A DNA stretch of 64,000 bases, taken from positions 186,001-250,000 of the forward strand of contig NZ_FOWW01000005.1 in the NCBI RefSeq assembly GCF_900115565.1, written 5' to 3'. Each line of letters starts with the position of its first letter. Positions within the stretch are counted from its first letter, which is position 1. This DNA comes from Amycolatopsis arida. GTDB taxonomy: Bacteria; Actinomycetota; Actinomycetes; Mycobacteriales; Pseudonocardiaceae. Both the position numbers and the translations under genes were made by a program. The notes under the pieces were generated by a model. That model was given only the letters and a program-made list of their open reading frames with translations, was not told where the DNA came from and searched no databases. This document shows positions 52,586-61,512 of this stretch, piece by piece.

Positions 52586-52612
52586 GGCCAGGGCCGCCGC
52601 CGTCCCGCGCGG

Positions 52613-52618
52613 TACCCT
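52613..52618 (+). promoter_or_regulatory. -10 hexamer TACCCT of deoC (leaderless type)
   Basis: TACCCT ends 7 nt before ATG 52626. Confidence 0.6.
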
Positions 52619-52625
52619 CGTCGCC

Positions 52626-53579
52626 ATGGCGACACCTACCGCGGTGCCTGGCCTCGTCGACGCCACCCGCGACGACGCGAGCCTGCGCCGCTTCCTGCAC
52701 GGGCTGCCGGGCGTCGACCAGGTCGGCGTCGAGCAGCGGGCGGCGAGCCTGGCCACCCGCAGCATCAAGAAGGCGGCCAAGCGCTGGGCGATCGACACCG
52801 CGATCGGGATGGTCGACCTGACCACCCTCGAGGGTGCCGACACGCACGGCAAGGTCCGCGCGCTGGCGGCGAAGGCCAAGCGCCCCGACCCGGAGCACCC
52901 GGACACCCCGCGGGTCGCGGCCGTCTGCGTGTACCCCGACCTGGCCGGCACGGCCGTCGAGGCACTGGCCGGCACCGAGATCGGGGTGGCCAGCGTCGCC
53001 ACGGCGTTCCCGTCCGGCCGCTCCAGCCGCCAGGTGAAGCTGGCCGACGTCGAGCTGGCCGTGTCCGCCGGCGCCACCGAGGTCGACATGGTGATCGACC
53101 GGGGCGCGTTCCTCGAGGGTCGCTACGGGCAGGTGTTCGAGGAGATCCAGGCGGTGAAGGCGGCCTGCGGGTCGGCGCACCTGAAGGTCATCCTGGAGAC
53201 CGGCGAGCTGGCCACCTACGACAACGTGCGCAGGGCGTCGTGGCTGGCGCTGCTGGCCGGCGGGGACTTCGTCAAGACGTCCACCGGCAAGGTCTCGCCC
53301 GCCGCGACGCTGCCGGTGACCCACGTGATGCTGCAGGCCGTGCGCGACTGGTACACCGCGACCGGCGAGCGGCGCGGCGTCAAGCCGGCCGGCGGCATCC
53401 GCACCACCAAGGACGCCATCCGCTACCTGGTCGCCGTGCACGAGGTCGCCGGCCCCGAGTGGCTGACCCCGGCACTGTTCCGGTTCGGCGCCTCCAGCCT
53501 GCTCAACGACCTGCTGCTACAGCGGCGCACCCAGCTCGACGGCCACTACAGCGGCCCCGACTACGTCACCCTGGACTGA
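52626..53579 (+). CDS. deoC: Deoxyribose-phosphate aldolase
   Basis: The 317-aa class I aldolase splits 2-deoxyribose 5-phosphate to glyceraldehyde 3-phosphate and acetaldehyde. Schiff-base Lys lies in FVKTSTGK, with a second Lys in VKPAGGIRT. It has an extended N-terminus compared with the usual 220-aa enzyme, as in the longer DeoC subgroup. It overlaps nothing but precedes an aldehyde dehydrogenase by 1 nt, suggesting the acetaldehyde product is oxidised by that enzyme. Confidence 0.94.
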   Translation: MATPTAVPGLVDATRDDASLRRFLHGLPGVDQVGVEQRAASLATRSIKKAAKRWAIDTAIGMVDLTTLEGADTHGKVRALAAKAKRPDPEHPDTPRVAAVCVYPDLAGTAVEALAGTEIGVASVATAFPSGRSSRQVKLADVELAVSAGATEVDMVIDRGAFLEGRYGQVFEEIQAVKAACGSAHLKVILETGELATYDNVRRASWLALLAGGDFVKTSTGKVSPAATLPVTHVMLQAVRDWYTATGERRGVKPAGGIRTTKDAIRYLVAVHEVAGPEWLTPALFRFGASSLLNDLLLQRRTQLDGHYSGPDYVTLD

Positions 53580-53580
53580 C

Positions 53581-55029
53581 ATGACCGTGCCCAACCCACC
53601 CGTGTGGGAGTACGCCCCTGCCCCGGAGTCGCGGGACATCGCCAACCTCAAGCCCGGCTACCGGCCCTTCGTCGACGGCGAGTTCGTCGAGGGTTCCGGC
53701 GAGCCGTTGAAGTCGATCAACCCGGCGACCGAGGAGGTGCTCGCCGAGGTGAGCACCGCATCGATGTCCGATGTGGACATCGCGGTGCGGGCGGCCCGGC
53801 GGGCCCACGACGAGGTGTGGGGCCCGATGTCGGGCACCGAGCGGGCCAAGTACCTGTTCCGGATCGCCCGACTGATCCAGGAACGCGCGCGCGAGCTGGC
53901 CGTGCTGGAGACGCTCGACAACGGCAAGCCGATCAAGGAGTCGCGCGACGCCGACATCCCCACCGCCGCCGCGCACTTCTTCTACCACGCGGGCTGGGCG
54001 GACAAGCTGGAGTACGCCGGGCTCGGCCCCGACCCGCGCCCGCTGGGCGTGGCCGGCCAGGTCATCCCGTGGAACTTCCCGCTGCTGATGCTGGCCTGGA
54101 AGATCGCGCCCGCGCTGGCGACCGGCAACACCGTGGTGCTCAAGCCGGCCGAGACCACGCCGCTCACCGCGCTGGTGTTCGGCGAGATCTGCCAGCAGGC
54201 CGAGCTGCCGCCGGGCGTGGTGAACATCCTGCCGGGCGCCGGCGACATCGGCGCCGCGGTGGTCGAGCACCCCGGGGTCGACAAGGTCGCGTTCACCGGC
54301 TCCACCGAGGTCGGCAAGATCATCCAGCGGGCGGTGGCCGGCACGCCCAAGCGGCTGACCCTGGAGCTGGGCGGCAAGGCGGCCAACGTCGTGTTCGACG
54401 ACGCGCCGCTCGACCAGGCCGTCGAGGGCATCGTCAACGGCATCTTCTTCAACCAGGGCCACGTCTGCTGCGCCGGATCGCGGCTGTTGGTGCAGGAGTC
54501 GGTGGCCGAGGAGCTGCTGGCGAAGCTGCGCTACCGGGTGTCGACGCTGCGGCTGGGCGACCCGCTGGACAAGAACACCGACGTCGGCGCGATCAACTCG
54601 CGCGAGCAGCTCACCAGGATCCGCGAGCTGGTCGAGTCCGGCGACAGCGAGGGCGCCCGGCGGTGGACCAGCCCGTGCGCGCTGCCCGAGCGCGGCTTCT
54701 TCTTCGCCCCCACGGTGTTCTCCGACGTGCACCAGTCGATGCGGATCGCCCGCGAGGAGATCTTCGGCCCGGTGCTGTCGGTGCTCACCTTCCGCACCCC
54801 GGACGAGGCCGTGGCCAGGGCGAACAACACGCCGTACGGCCTCTCCGCCGGGATCTGGACCGAGAAGGGCTCCCGGATCCTGTGGATGGCCGACCGACTG
54901 CGCGCCGGGGTGGTGTGGGCCAACACCTTCAACCGCTTCGACCCGGCCGCGCCGTTCGGCGGGTACCGGGAATCGGGCTTCGGCCGTGAGGGTGGCCGAG
55001 CCGGACTGGAGGCCTACCTCGATGCCTGA
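53581..55029 (+). CDS. Aldehyde dehydrogenase
   Basis: The 482-aa NAD(P)-dependent ALDH has VIPWNFPLLMLAWKIAPALATGNTVVLKPAE (dinucleotide fold), catalytic Glu in LTLELGGKAANVVF, catalytic Cys in NQGHVCCAGSRL. It follows deoC by 1 nt, likely oxidising the acetaldehyde made there. Downstream it overlaps a second ALDH-like gene by 8 nt. Confidence 0.95.
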   Translation: MTVPNPPVWEYAPAPESRDIANLKPGYRPFVDGEFVEGSGEPLKSINPATEEVLAEVSTASMSDVDIAVRAARRAHDEVWGPMSGTERAKYLFRIARLIQERARELAVLETLDNGKPIKESRDADIPTAAAHFFYHAGWADKLEYAGLGPDPRPLGVAGQVIPWNFPLLMLAWKIAPALATGNTVVLKPAETTPLTALVFGEICQQAELPPGVVNILPGAGDIGAAVVEHPGVDKVAFTGSTEVGKIIQRAVAGTPKRLTLELGGKAANVVFDDAPLDQAVEGIVNGIFFNQGHVCCAGSRLLVQESVAEELLAKLRYRVSTLRLGDPLDKNTDVGAINSREQLTRIRELVESGDSEGARRWTSPCALPERGFFFAPTVFSDVHQSMRIAREEIFGPVLSVLTFRTPDEAVARANNTPYGLSAGIWTEKGSRILWMADRLRAGVVWANTFNRFDPAAPFGGYRESGFGREGGRAGLEAYLDA

Positions 55030-55918
55030 CCGGAAGGCGACAGAGCGGAAGGCACCCGCGCGGGTCGCGGTCGCCAAGACCTACAAGCTGTTCATCGGCG
55101 GGAAGTTCCCGCGCTCGGAGTCCGGCCGGTCCTACCCGGTCACCGGCGCCGGCGGGGAGTTCCTCGCCAACGCCGCGCACGCGTCGCGCAAGGACCTGCG
55201 CGACGCCGTGGTCGCCGCGCGCACGGCGTTTCCCGGGTGGTCGGGCGCCACGGCGTACAACCGGGGCCAGGTGCTGTACCGGGTGGCCGAGCTGATGGAG
55301 GGCCGCCGGGAGCAGTTCGTCGCCGAGGTGGCCGCGAGCGAGGGGCTGCCGGCGCGCGCCGCGCAGGCGACGGTGGACACCGCGATCGACCGGTGGGTGT
55401 GGTACGCCGGCTGGACCGACAAGATCGCCACCGTGCTCGGCGCAGCCAACCCGGTGGCCGGGCCCTACTTCTCGTTCAGCGTGCCCGAGCCGACCGGCGT
55501 GGTCGGCGTGCTCGCGCCGCGGCGGTCGTCACTGCTGGGCCTGGTGAGCGTGCTCGCGCCGGTGCTGGCCACCGGGTGCACCGCGGTGGTGGTGAGCAGC
55601 GCGGAGCGGCCGCTGCCGGCGATCACCCTGTCCGAGGTGCTCGCCACCTCCGACGTGCCGGCCGGTGTGGTCAACCTGCTCACCGGGCGGGCCGCCGAGC
55701 TGGGGCCGTGGCTGGCCGCGCACGGCGACGTCAACGCGCTGGACCCGACCGGCGCCGACCCGGCCGACCGCGCCGAGCTCGCCCGCGCGGCGGCCGGCAC
55801 GGTCAAGCGGGTGCTGCGGGTGCCGGACGAGGAGCCGGACTGGACCCGGCGGCCGGACGTGGCCCGGCTGCGCCGGTACCTGGAGGTCAAGACGGTCTGG
55901 CACCCGATGGGCGGTTGA
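55022..55918 (+). CDS. Truncated aldehyde dehydrogenase-like protein lacking the catalytic Cys
   Basis: The 298-aa protein matches the N-terminal half of the ALDH fold (LFIGGKFPRSESGRSYPV, VAAARTAFPGWSGATAYNRGQVLYRVAELME, PTGVVGVLAPRRSS, VLATSDVPAGVVNLLTG). It ends before the region of the catalytic Glu and Cys and has no oligomerisation tail. The frame is clean, with ATG 55022 overlapping the full-length ALDH, so this is probably a stable partner or pseudo-enzyme rather than recent decay. Confidence 0.85.
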   Translation: MPDRKATERKAPARVAVAKTYKLFIGGKFPRSESGRSYPVTGAGGEFLANAAHASRKDLRDAVVAARTAFPGWSGATAYNRGQVLYRVAELMEGRREQFVAEVAASEGLPARAAQATVDTAIDRWVWYAGWTDKIATVLGAANPVAGPYFSFSVPEPTGVVGVLAPRRSSLLGLVSVLAPVLATGCTAVVVSSAERPLPAITLSEVLATSDVPAGVVNLLTGRAAELGPWLAAHGDVNALDPTGADPADRAELARAAAGTVKRVLRVPDEEPDWTRRPDVARLRRYLEVKTVWHPMGG

Positions 55919-55953
55919 CCGCTCCCCCGCGTCGGGCGCGGCCACCGGCCGGG

Positions 55954-56649
55954 TCAACAGCCGTGGGGCACCACCGCGGCGCGCACCTCGGCCAGCAGCC
56001 GGCGCATCGCGTCCTCGGCGAGCTCGATGTTCCCCTCGGCCACCGCGCGGGCCACCGTGTCGTGCAGGTCCAGCGCCTCCGGCACCGGGCTGCGCGGCAT
56101 CAGCCCGAGCTGGGTCCGCCCGCGCAGCACCGCGGCCACCACGTCGGTCAGCGCGGCGAACATCTCGTTGCCGCTGGCCCGCAGCAGCAGGGTGTGGTAC
56201 TCGATGTCCAGGTCCAGGAACCGGGTGAGGTCGCCGGCCTCCCCGCGCTCGCGCATCCGGTCGGCGAGCACGACGATCCGCTCCCGCTCCTCGGGCGTGG
56301 CCCCGCGGGCCGCGGCACCGGCCGTGAGCGGCTCGACCGCGATCCGCAGCTCGGTCAGCGAGCGCAGCTGCGCGTCGCGGCCCGAGCCGGCCAGCCGCCA
56401 CCAGATCACCCGCGGGTCGAAGACGTTCCAGGTCGACCTCGGCTGCACGATGATTCCCACCCGGCGACGCGAGGTAACCAGTCCCATGGACTCCAGCACC
56501 CGCATCGTCTCCCTGGCGACGGTCCGCGAGACGCCGAACCGTTCCTGGATACCGTCCAACGTGAACACGTACCCGGCCGGCAACGACTCGTCCGCGATGC
56601 GCAGCCCGATCGTGTCCAGGACCGTGCTGTGGAGCGCTTCGACGCTCAT
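55954..56649 (-). CDS. GntR-family (FadR subfamily) transcriptional regulator
   Basis: The 231-aa protein has a winged helix of GntR type (VFTLDGIQERFGVSRTVARETMRVLESMGLV) and an FCD effector domain (LTRFLDLDIEYHTLLLRASGNEMF) with metal-binding Asp/His. It is divergent from the gluconate kinase and permease genes and is their likely repressor, released by gluconate or a phosphorylated form. ATG 56649 has AGGGAGGG upstream. Confidence 0.92.
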   Translation of the reverse strand: MSVEALHSTVLDTIGLRIADESLPAGYVFTLDGIQERFGVSRTVARETMRVLESMGLVTSRRRVGIIVQPRSTWNVFDPRVIWWRLAGSGRDAQLRSLTELRIAVEPLTAGAAARGATPEERERIVVLADRMRERGEAGDLTRFLDLDIEYHTLLLRASGNEMFAALTDVVAAVLRGRTQLGLMPRSPVPEALDLHDTVARAVAEGNIELAEDAMRRLLAEVRAAVVPHGC

Positions 56650-56717
56650 GTCCCTCCCTGCCTCGGCCCAGCCCACCTCGAGCCTAGACCCGACACCAGG
56701 GCTTCCCAGCACGTCTT

Positions 56718-56732
56718 AATGGTGATACCTTT
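56718..56732. promoter_or_regulatory. Candidate GntR operator AATGGTGATACCTTT
   Basis: The 15-bp element has AAnGGTnnnACCnTT symmetry, close to the FadR/GntR operator form, and sits 70 nt before gntK between the divergent genes. Confidence 0.5.
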
Positions 56733-56801
56733 CCGCCGCCGTCCCGCCGCCGAGCACGCGGGCGGGGGCACCGAGAACCACGAGAACACCCAGGAGACGA
56801 G

Positions 56802-57320
56802 ATGCCCGACCCCGCTCCCGCCACCGCCCTCGTGGTCATGGGCGTGTCCGGGATCGGCAAGACCACCGTCGCCGCCATGCTGGCCGACCGGCTCGGCTGG
56901 CCGATGGCGGAGGCCGACGAGTTCCACCCCGCCGCGAACATCGAGAAGATGACCTCCGGTGTGCCGCTGACCGACGCCGACCGGGTGCCGTGGCTGGCCG
57001 CCATCCGGAACTGGATCAGCACGCGGGCGGCGGCCGGCGACAGCACCGTGCTCACCTGCTCGGCCCTGAAGCGGTTCTATCGGGACCTGCTGCGGGAGGC
57101 GGACGCCCGGGTGCGGTTCGTGCACCTCGACGGCACCCAGGAGGTGGTGCGGGAGCGGCTGGCGGGCCGGTCCGGCCACTTCATGCCGCCGTCGCTGCTG
57201 CGCTCGCAGTTCGCCGACCTGGAACCACTCGGCCGGGACGAGGACGGCGTGGTGGTGGACGCCGCCGCCTCGCCGGAGGCGGTCGTCGACTCCGCGCTCA
57301 CCCGGCTCGGGCTGGCCTGA
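56802..57320 (+). CDS. gntK: Gluconokinase
   Basis: The 172-aa P-loop kinase phosphorylates D-gluconate. Motifs: VVMGVSGIGKTTVAAMLADRL (Walker A), EADEFHPAANIEKM (substrate loop) and GHFMPPSLLRSQFADLEPL. ATG 56802 follows AGGAGA. First gene of gntK-gntP. Confidence 0.95.
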   Translation: MPDPAPATALVVMGVSGIGKTTVAAMLADRLGWPMAEADEFHPAANIEKMTSGVPLTDADRVPWLAAIRNWISTRAAAGDSTVLTCSALKRFYRDLLREADARVRFVHLDGTQEVVRERLAGRSGHFMPPSLLRSQFADLEPLGRDEDGVVVDAAASPEAVVDSALTRLGLA

Positions 57321-57403
57321 TGGGGGACCCCGTCGGAGCCGCCCTCCGCCACCCCGGTGCCCACTGACGGCGCGTCCCTGTCACCGAGCAACGGAGCTGA
57401 GGC

Positions 57404-58801
57404 ATGAACCAGACCGACGAGTGGGTGCAGACCCTGGGCACCGGACCACTACTGGGCATCGCCGCCGCCGCGATCGGCGTGCTGCTGGTGCTGATCATCT
57501 GGCTGCGCGTGCACGCCTTCCTGGCGCTGGTGCTGGTCAGCCTGCTCACCGCGTTCGCCACCGGCATCCCCGCCGGCGATGTGATCGACACGCTGACCAC
57601 GGGCTTCGGCCGCACGCTCGCCAGTGTGGCGCTGCTGGTCGGGCTCGGTGCCATGCTCGGCCGGCTGGTCGAGGTCACCGGCGGCGCGCAGGCGCTCGCC
57701 GACACGCTGGTCCGCCGCTTCGGCGACCGGCGGGCGCCGTTCGCGCTCGGCGTCGCGTCGCTGATCTTCGGCTTCCCGATCTTCTTCGACGCCGGTCTCG
57801 TGGTGATGCTGCCGATCGTGTTCACCATCGCTCGCCGGCTCGGCGGCGGCGTGCTGCGCTACGGCCTGCCCACCGCGGGCGCGTTCTCGGTGATGCACAT
57901 CTTCGTCCCGCCGCACCCCGGCCCGGTGGCGGCCACCGAGCTGCTCGGCGCGGACGTGGGCCTGGTGGTCGCGCTGGCGCTGGTGGTGGCCATCCCCACC
58001 TGGTACGTCACCAGCTACCTCTACGGCCTCTGGGTGGGCCGGCGGATCGTGCTGCCGGTGCCGGACATCCTCTCCGGTGGCAAGCAGGCCGAGCACGACG
58101 AGCACCCGCCGCGCACGTCCACCGTGGTCGCGTTGCTGCTGCTGCCGCTGGTGCTGATCTTCGCCAACACCGGGCTCGACGCCGCCCGCGCGGCCGGCTG
58201 GGTGGACGGCGACGCCGGCTGGTACGCGGTGGCCCGCGCGCTCGGCTCCACCCCGGTGGCGCTGCTGGCGACCGTGCTGGTCGCGTCCTTTGTGCTCGGA
58301 ACCCGGCGCGGGCGGGGCAAGGACACCGTGGAGAAGCTGCTCGACTCCGCGCTCGGCCCGGTGTGCGCGATCATCCTGATCACCGGCGCCGGCGGGATGT
58401 TCGGCGGGGTGCTGCGGGCCAGCGGCATCGGCGACGCGCTGGCCGACACCTTCTCCGACATCGGCATGCCGACCATCGTGGCCGCCTACGTCATCGCCAC
58501 CGCGCTGCGGATCGCGCAGGGCTCGGCCACGGTCGCGCTCACCACGGCGGCCGGGCTGATCCAGCCGGTGGTGCTGGCCGGCACGTACAACGGGGTCGAG
58601 CTGGCGGCGATCGTGCTGGCGCTGGCCGCCGGCTCGGTCACCGCGAGCCACGTCAACGACTCCGGCTTCTGGCTGGTCGGCCGGTTCATGGGGATGGACG
58701 TCAAGACCACCCTCAAGACGTGGACCGTCATGCAGACCACCATCGGCCTGATGGGCTTCGGCATCGCGGCGCTGATCTTCGTCATCGCCGGCGCCGGCTA
58801 G
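57404..58801 (+). CDS. gntP: Gluconate permease (GntP family)
   Basis: The 465-aa transporter has about 12-14 helices of the GntP/GntT H+ symporter family, with FGFPIFFDAGLVVMLP, HIFVPPHPGPVAATELLGADVG and ASHVNDSGFWLVGRFMGMD conserved motifs. It imports gluconate for GntK, encoded 83 nt upstream. GGAG precedes ATG 57404. A hairpin follows. Confidence 0.95.
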   Translation: MNQTDEWVQTLGTGPLLGIAAAAIGVLLVLIIWLRVHAFLALVLVSLLTAFATGIPAGDVIDTLTTGFGRTLASVALLVGLGAMLGRLVEVTGGAQALADTLVRRFGDRRAPFALGVASLIFGFPIFFDAGLVVMLPIVFTIARRLGGGVLRYGLPTAGAFSVMHIFVPPHPGPVAATELLGADVGLVVALALVVAIPTWYVTSYLYGLWVGRRIVLPVPDILSGGKQAEHDEHPPRTSTVVALLLLPLVLIFANTGLDAARAAGWVDGDAGWYAVARALGSTPVALLATVLVASFVLGTRRGRGKDTVEKLLDSALGPVCAIILITGAGGMFGGVLRASGIGDALADTFSDIGMPTIVAAYVIATALRIAQGSATVALTTAAGLIQPVVLAGTYNGVELAAIVLALAAGSVTASHVNDSGFWLVGRFMGMDVKTTLKTWTVMQTTIGLMGFGIAALIFVIAGAG

Positions 58802-58834
58802 CGCGCACCGTCCGACCGCTCCAGCGGTGCGCGC
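58801..58834 (+). terminator. Hairpin terminator after the gluconate permease gene
   Basis: GCGCGCACCG (58801-58810) pairs with CGGTGCGCGC (58825-58834) across a 14-nt loop; a third GCGCGCACCG copy lies at about 58846-58855, so alternative pairing is possible. It separates the permease gene from the convergent helicase gene. Confidence 0.75.
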
Positions 58835-58858
58835 GCCTCGCCCATGCCGCGCGCACCG

Positions 58859-61372
58859 CTAGAGCTGGTCGACGTCGACGATGCGGACGACGGCGTGCCC
58901 GGCCTCGTCGGAGGCGGCCAGGTCGATCTCGGCGCTGATGCCCCAGTCGTGGTCACCGGCGGGGTCGTCGAAGATCTGCCGCACCCGCCACACGTCCGGC
59001 TCCCGCTCGATCAGCAGCAGCGCCGGTCCCCTGGCGTCGGCGCCGGTGCCGATCTCGTCGTGCTCGGCGAAGTAGTCGTCCAGCGCGTCCGCCCAGGCCT
59101 CGGCGTCCCACCCGGACCCCGCGTCGAGCTCGCCGAGCGTGGTGTGATCGCGGCGGGCGGCCAACTCCACCCTGCGGAAGAGCTCGTTGCGCACCAGCAC
59201 CCGGAACGCCCGCTCGTTGGCGGTGACCGGCGGCGGGCCCTCGGGCAGCGCCGCCCGGTCGGGCGGTCCCGCGGTGTCCGGGTGCCGCAACGCCTCCCAC
59301 TCGTCGAGCAGGCTGGAGTCGACCTGGCGGACCAGCTCGCCCAGCCACTCGATGAGGTCGCGCAGGGGCTCGGTCTTCGCCTCGTCGGGCACGGTGTGCC
59401 GCAGCGCGTCGTAGGTGTTGGCCAGGTAGCGCAGCACCAGCCCCTCGGACCGGGCGAGCTGGTAGAAGTTGACGTACTCGACGAAGTTCATCGCGCGCTC
59501 GTACATGTCGCGCACCACGGACTTCGGGGACAGCTCGTAGTCGGCGACCCAGGGGTGACCGCGCCGGTAGGTCTCGTACGCGGCGCGCAGCGGCTCCTCG
59601 AGCGGCTTCGGGTAGCTGACGTCCTCCAGCAGCGCCATCCGGTCGTCGTAGTCGAGGCCCTGCGCCTTCAACTCGGCCACGGCCTCACCGCGGGCCTTGA
59701 ACTCCTGCTGCGCCAGCACCGGCCGCGGATCGTCCACAGTGGCCTCGACGACGGAGACGACGTCGAGCGGGTAGCTCGGTGACTCGCGGTCCAGCAGCTC
59801 GATCGCGGCGAGCGCGAACGGCGACAGCGGCTGGTTGAGCGCGAAGTCGAACTGCAGGTCGACGGTGAGCCGTACGGTGCGGCCCTGCTCGTCGGACTCG
59901 GGCAGCCGCTCCACCACCCCGGCCGCCAGCAGCGCCCGGTAGATGGCGATCGCCCTGCGGATGTGCCGGCGCTGCGCCGGCCGCGGCTCGTGGTTGTCCT
60001 CCAGCAGATGTCGCATGTGGACGAACGCGTCGCCGGGCCGGGAGATCACGTTGAGCAGCATGGAATGGCTGACCTGGAAGCTCGACGTTAGCGGCTCCGG
60101 CTCGGCGGTCACCAGCCGCTCGAACGTGCTCTCCGTCCAGTTGACGAACCCCTCGGGCGCCTTCTTCCGAACGATCTTGCGCCGCTTCCTCGGGTCGTCG
60201 CCGGCCTTCTCCAGCGCCTTGGCGTTCTCCACCACGTGGTCGGGCGCCTGCACCACCACGTAGCCGTCGCTGTCGAAGCCGGCCCTGCCGGCGCGCCCGG
60301 CGATCTGGTGGAACTCGCGGGCCTTCAGGTGCCGCTGCCGGGTCCCGTCGAACTTGGTCAGCGCGGAGAACAGCACGGTGCGGATCGGCACGTTGATGCC
60401 GACACCGAGGGTGTCCGTACCGCAGATGACCTTGAGCAGGCCGGCCTGGGCGAGCTGCTCCACCAGCCGGCGGTACTTCGGCAGCATGCCCGCGTGGTGC
60501 ACGCCGATGCCGTGCCGCACCAGCCGGGACAGCGTCTTGCCGAACCCGGCGGAGAACCGGAAGTCGCCGATCGCCTCCGCGATCGCGGCCTTCTCCGCCT
60601 TGCTGCACACGTTCACGCTCATCAGCGCCTGCGCCCGCTCGGCCGCCGCCGCCTGCGCGAAGTGCACGACGTAGACCGGCACCTGCCCGCCGTGGAGCAG
60701 CTCGTCGATCGTCTCGTGCATGGGCGTGGTGGCGTAGCGGAAGGTCAGCGGCACCGGGCGCTGCGCGGAGGTGACCACCGCCGTGCCCCTTCCGGTGCGC
60801 CGGGTGAGGTCCTTCTCGAAGGAGGTGACGTCGCCCAGGGTCGCCGACATCAGCACGAACTGGGCCCTCGGCAGTTCCAGCAACGGCACCTGCCACGCCC
60901 AGCCGCGATCGGGCTCGGAGTAGAAGTGGAACTCGTCGGCCACCACCTGCCCGACCGGGGCGTCGGCGCCGTAGCGCAACGCGATGTTGGCGAGGATCTC
61001 CGCGGTGCAGCAGATGATCGGGGCGTCGGCGTTGACGCTGGAGTCGCCGGTCATCATCCCGACGTTGTCCGCGCCGAAGACGTCCACCAGCGCGAAGAAC
61101 TTCTCCGACACCAGCGCCTTGATCGGCGCCGTGTAGAAGCTGCGCCGGCCCTGGGCCAGTGCGGTGAAGTGGGCGCCGACGGCGACCAGGCTCTTGCCCG
61201 ATCCGGTCGGGGTGGACAGGATGACGTTGGCCCCCGACACCACCTCGATCAGCGCCTCCTCCTGGGCCGGGTACAGCTCGACGCCCTGCTCGGTGGTCCA
61301 GGAGGAGAACGCGTCGAAGAGGGCGTCGGGATCGGCGTCGGCGGGGATTCGGCTGGCGAGGCTGGCAGTCAT
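58859..61372 (-). CDS. DEAD/DEAH-box helicase with C-terminal DUF3516 domain
   Basis: The 837-aa superfamily 2 helicase has Walker A TPTGSGKSLVAVGAH, DExH box (VADEFHFYS), SAT motif (LMSATLGD), and motif VI (QIAGRAGRAG). The C-terminal half is the DUF3516 domain of actinobacterial Ski2/Mtr4-like helicases. Likely RNA or DNA unwinding; partner unknown. ATG 61372 is the start. Convergent with gntP. Confidence 0.95.
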   Translation of the reverse strand: MTASLASRIPADADPDALFDAFSSWTTEQGVELYPAQEEALIEVVSGANVILSTPTGSGKSLVAVGAHFTALAQGRRSFYTAPIKALVSEKFFALVDVFGADNVGMMTGDSSVNADAPIICCTAEILANIALRYGADAPVGQVVADEFHFYSEPDRGWAWQVPLLELPRAQFVLMSATLGDVTSFEKDLTRRTGRGTAVVTSAQRPVPLTFRYATTPMHETIDELLHGGQVPVYVVHFAQAAAAERAQALMSVNVCSKAEKAAIAEAIGDFRFSAGFGKTLSRLVRHGIGVHHAGMLPKYRRLVEQLAQAGLLKVICGTDTLGVGINVPIRTVLFSALTKFDGTRQRHLKAREFHQIAGRAGRAGFDSDGYVVVQAPDHVVENAKALEKAGDDPRKRRKIVRKKAPEGFVNWTESTFERLVTAEPEPLTSSFQVSHSMLLNVISRPGDAFVHMRHLLEDNHEPRPAQRRHIRRAIAIYRALLAAGVVERLPESDEQGRTVRLTVDLQFDFALNQPLSPFALAAIELLDRESPSYPLDVVSVVEATVDDPRPVLAQQEFKARGEAVAELKAQGLDYDDRMALLEDVSYPKPLEEPLRAAYETYRRGHPWVADYELSPKSVVRDMYERAMNFVEYVNFYQLARSEGLVLRYLANTYDALRHTVPDEAKTEPLRDLIEWLGELVRQVDSSLLDEWEALRHPDTAGPPDRAALPEGPPPVTANERAFRVLVRNELFRRVELAARRDHTTLGELDAGSGWDAEAWADALDDYFAEHDEIGTGADARGPALLLIEREPDVWRVRQIFDDPAGDHDWGISAEIDLAASDEAGHAVVRIVDVDQL

Positions 61373-61512
61373 GATGGGTCAATCGTGCCATCCGGCGATC
61401 CGGACACCGGGGGTGATCGCGGCCCGGAGGGGAAACCCGTAGGCTGCCCGCAGGCGCAGTCCGGCGGGACCACCCCTGCCCGCGCATACAGGCGGTACTC
61501 CGGAGGGTCGTA

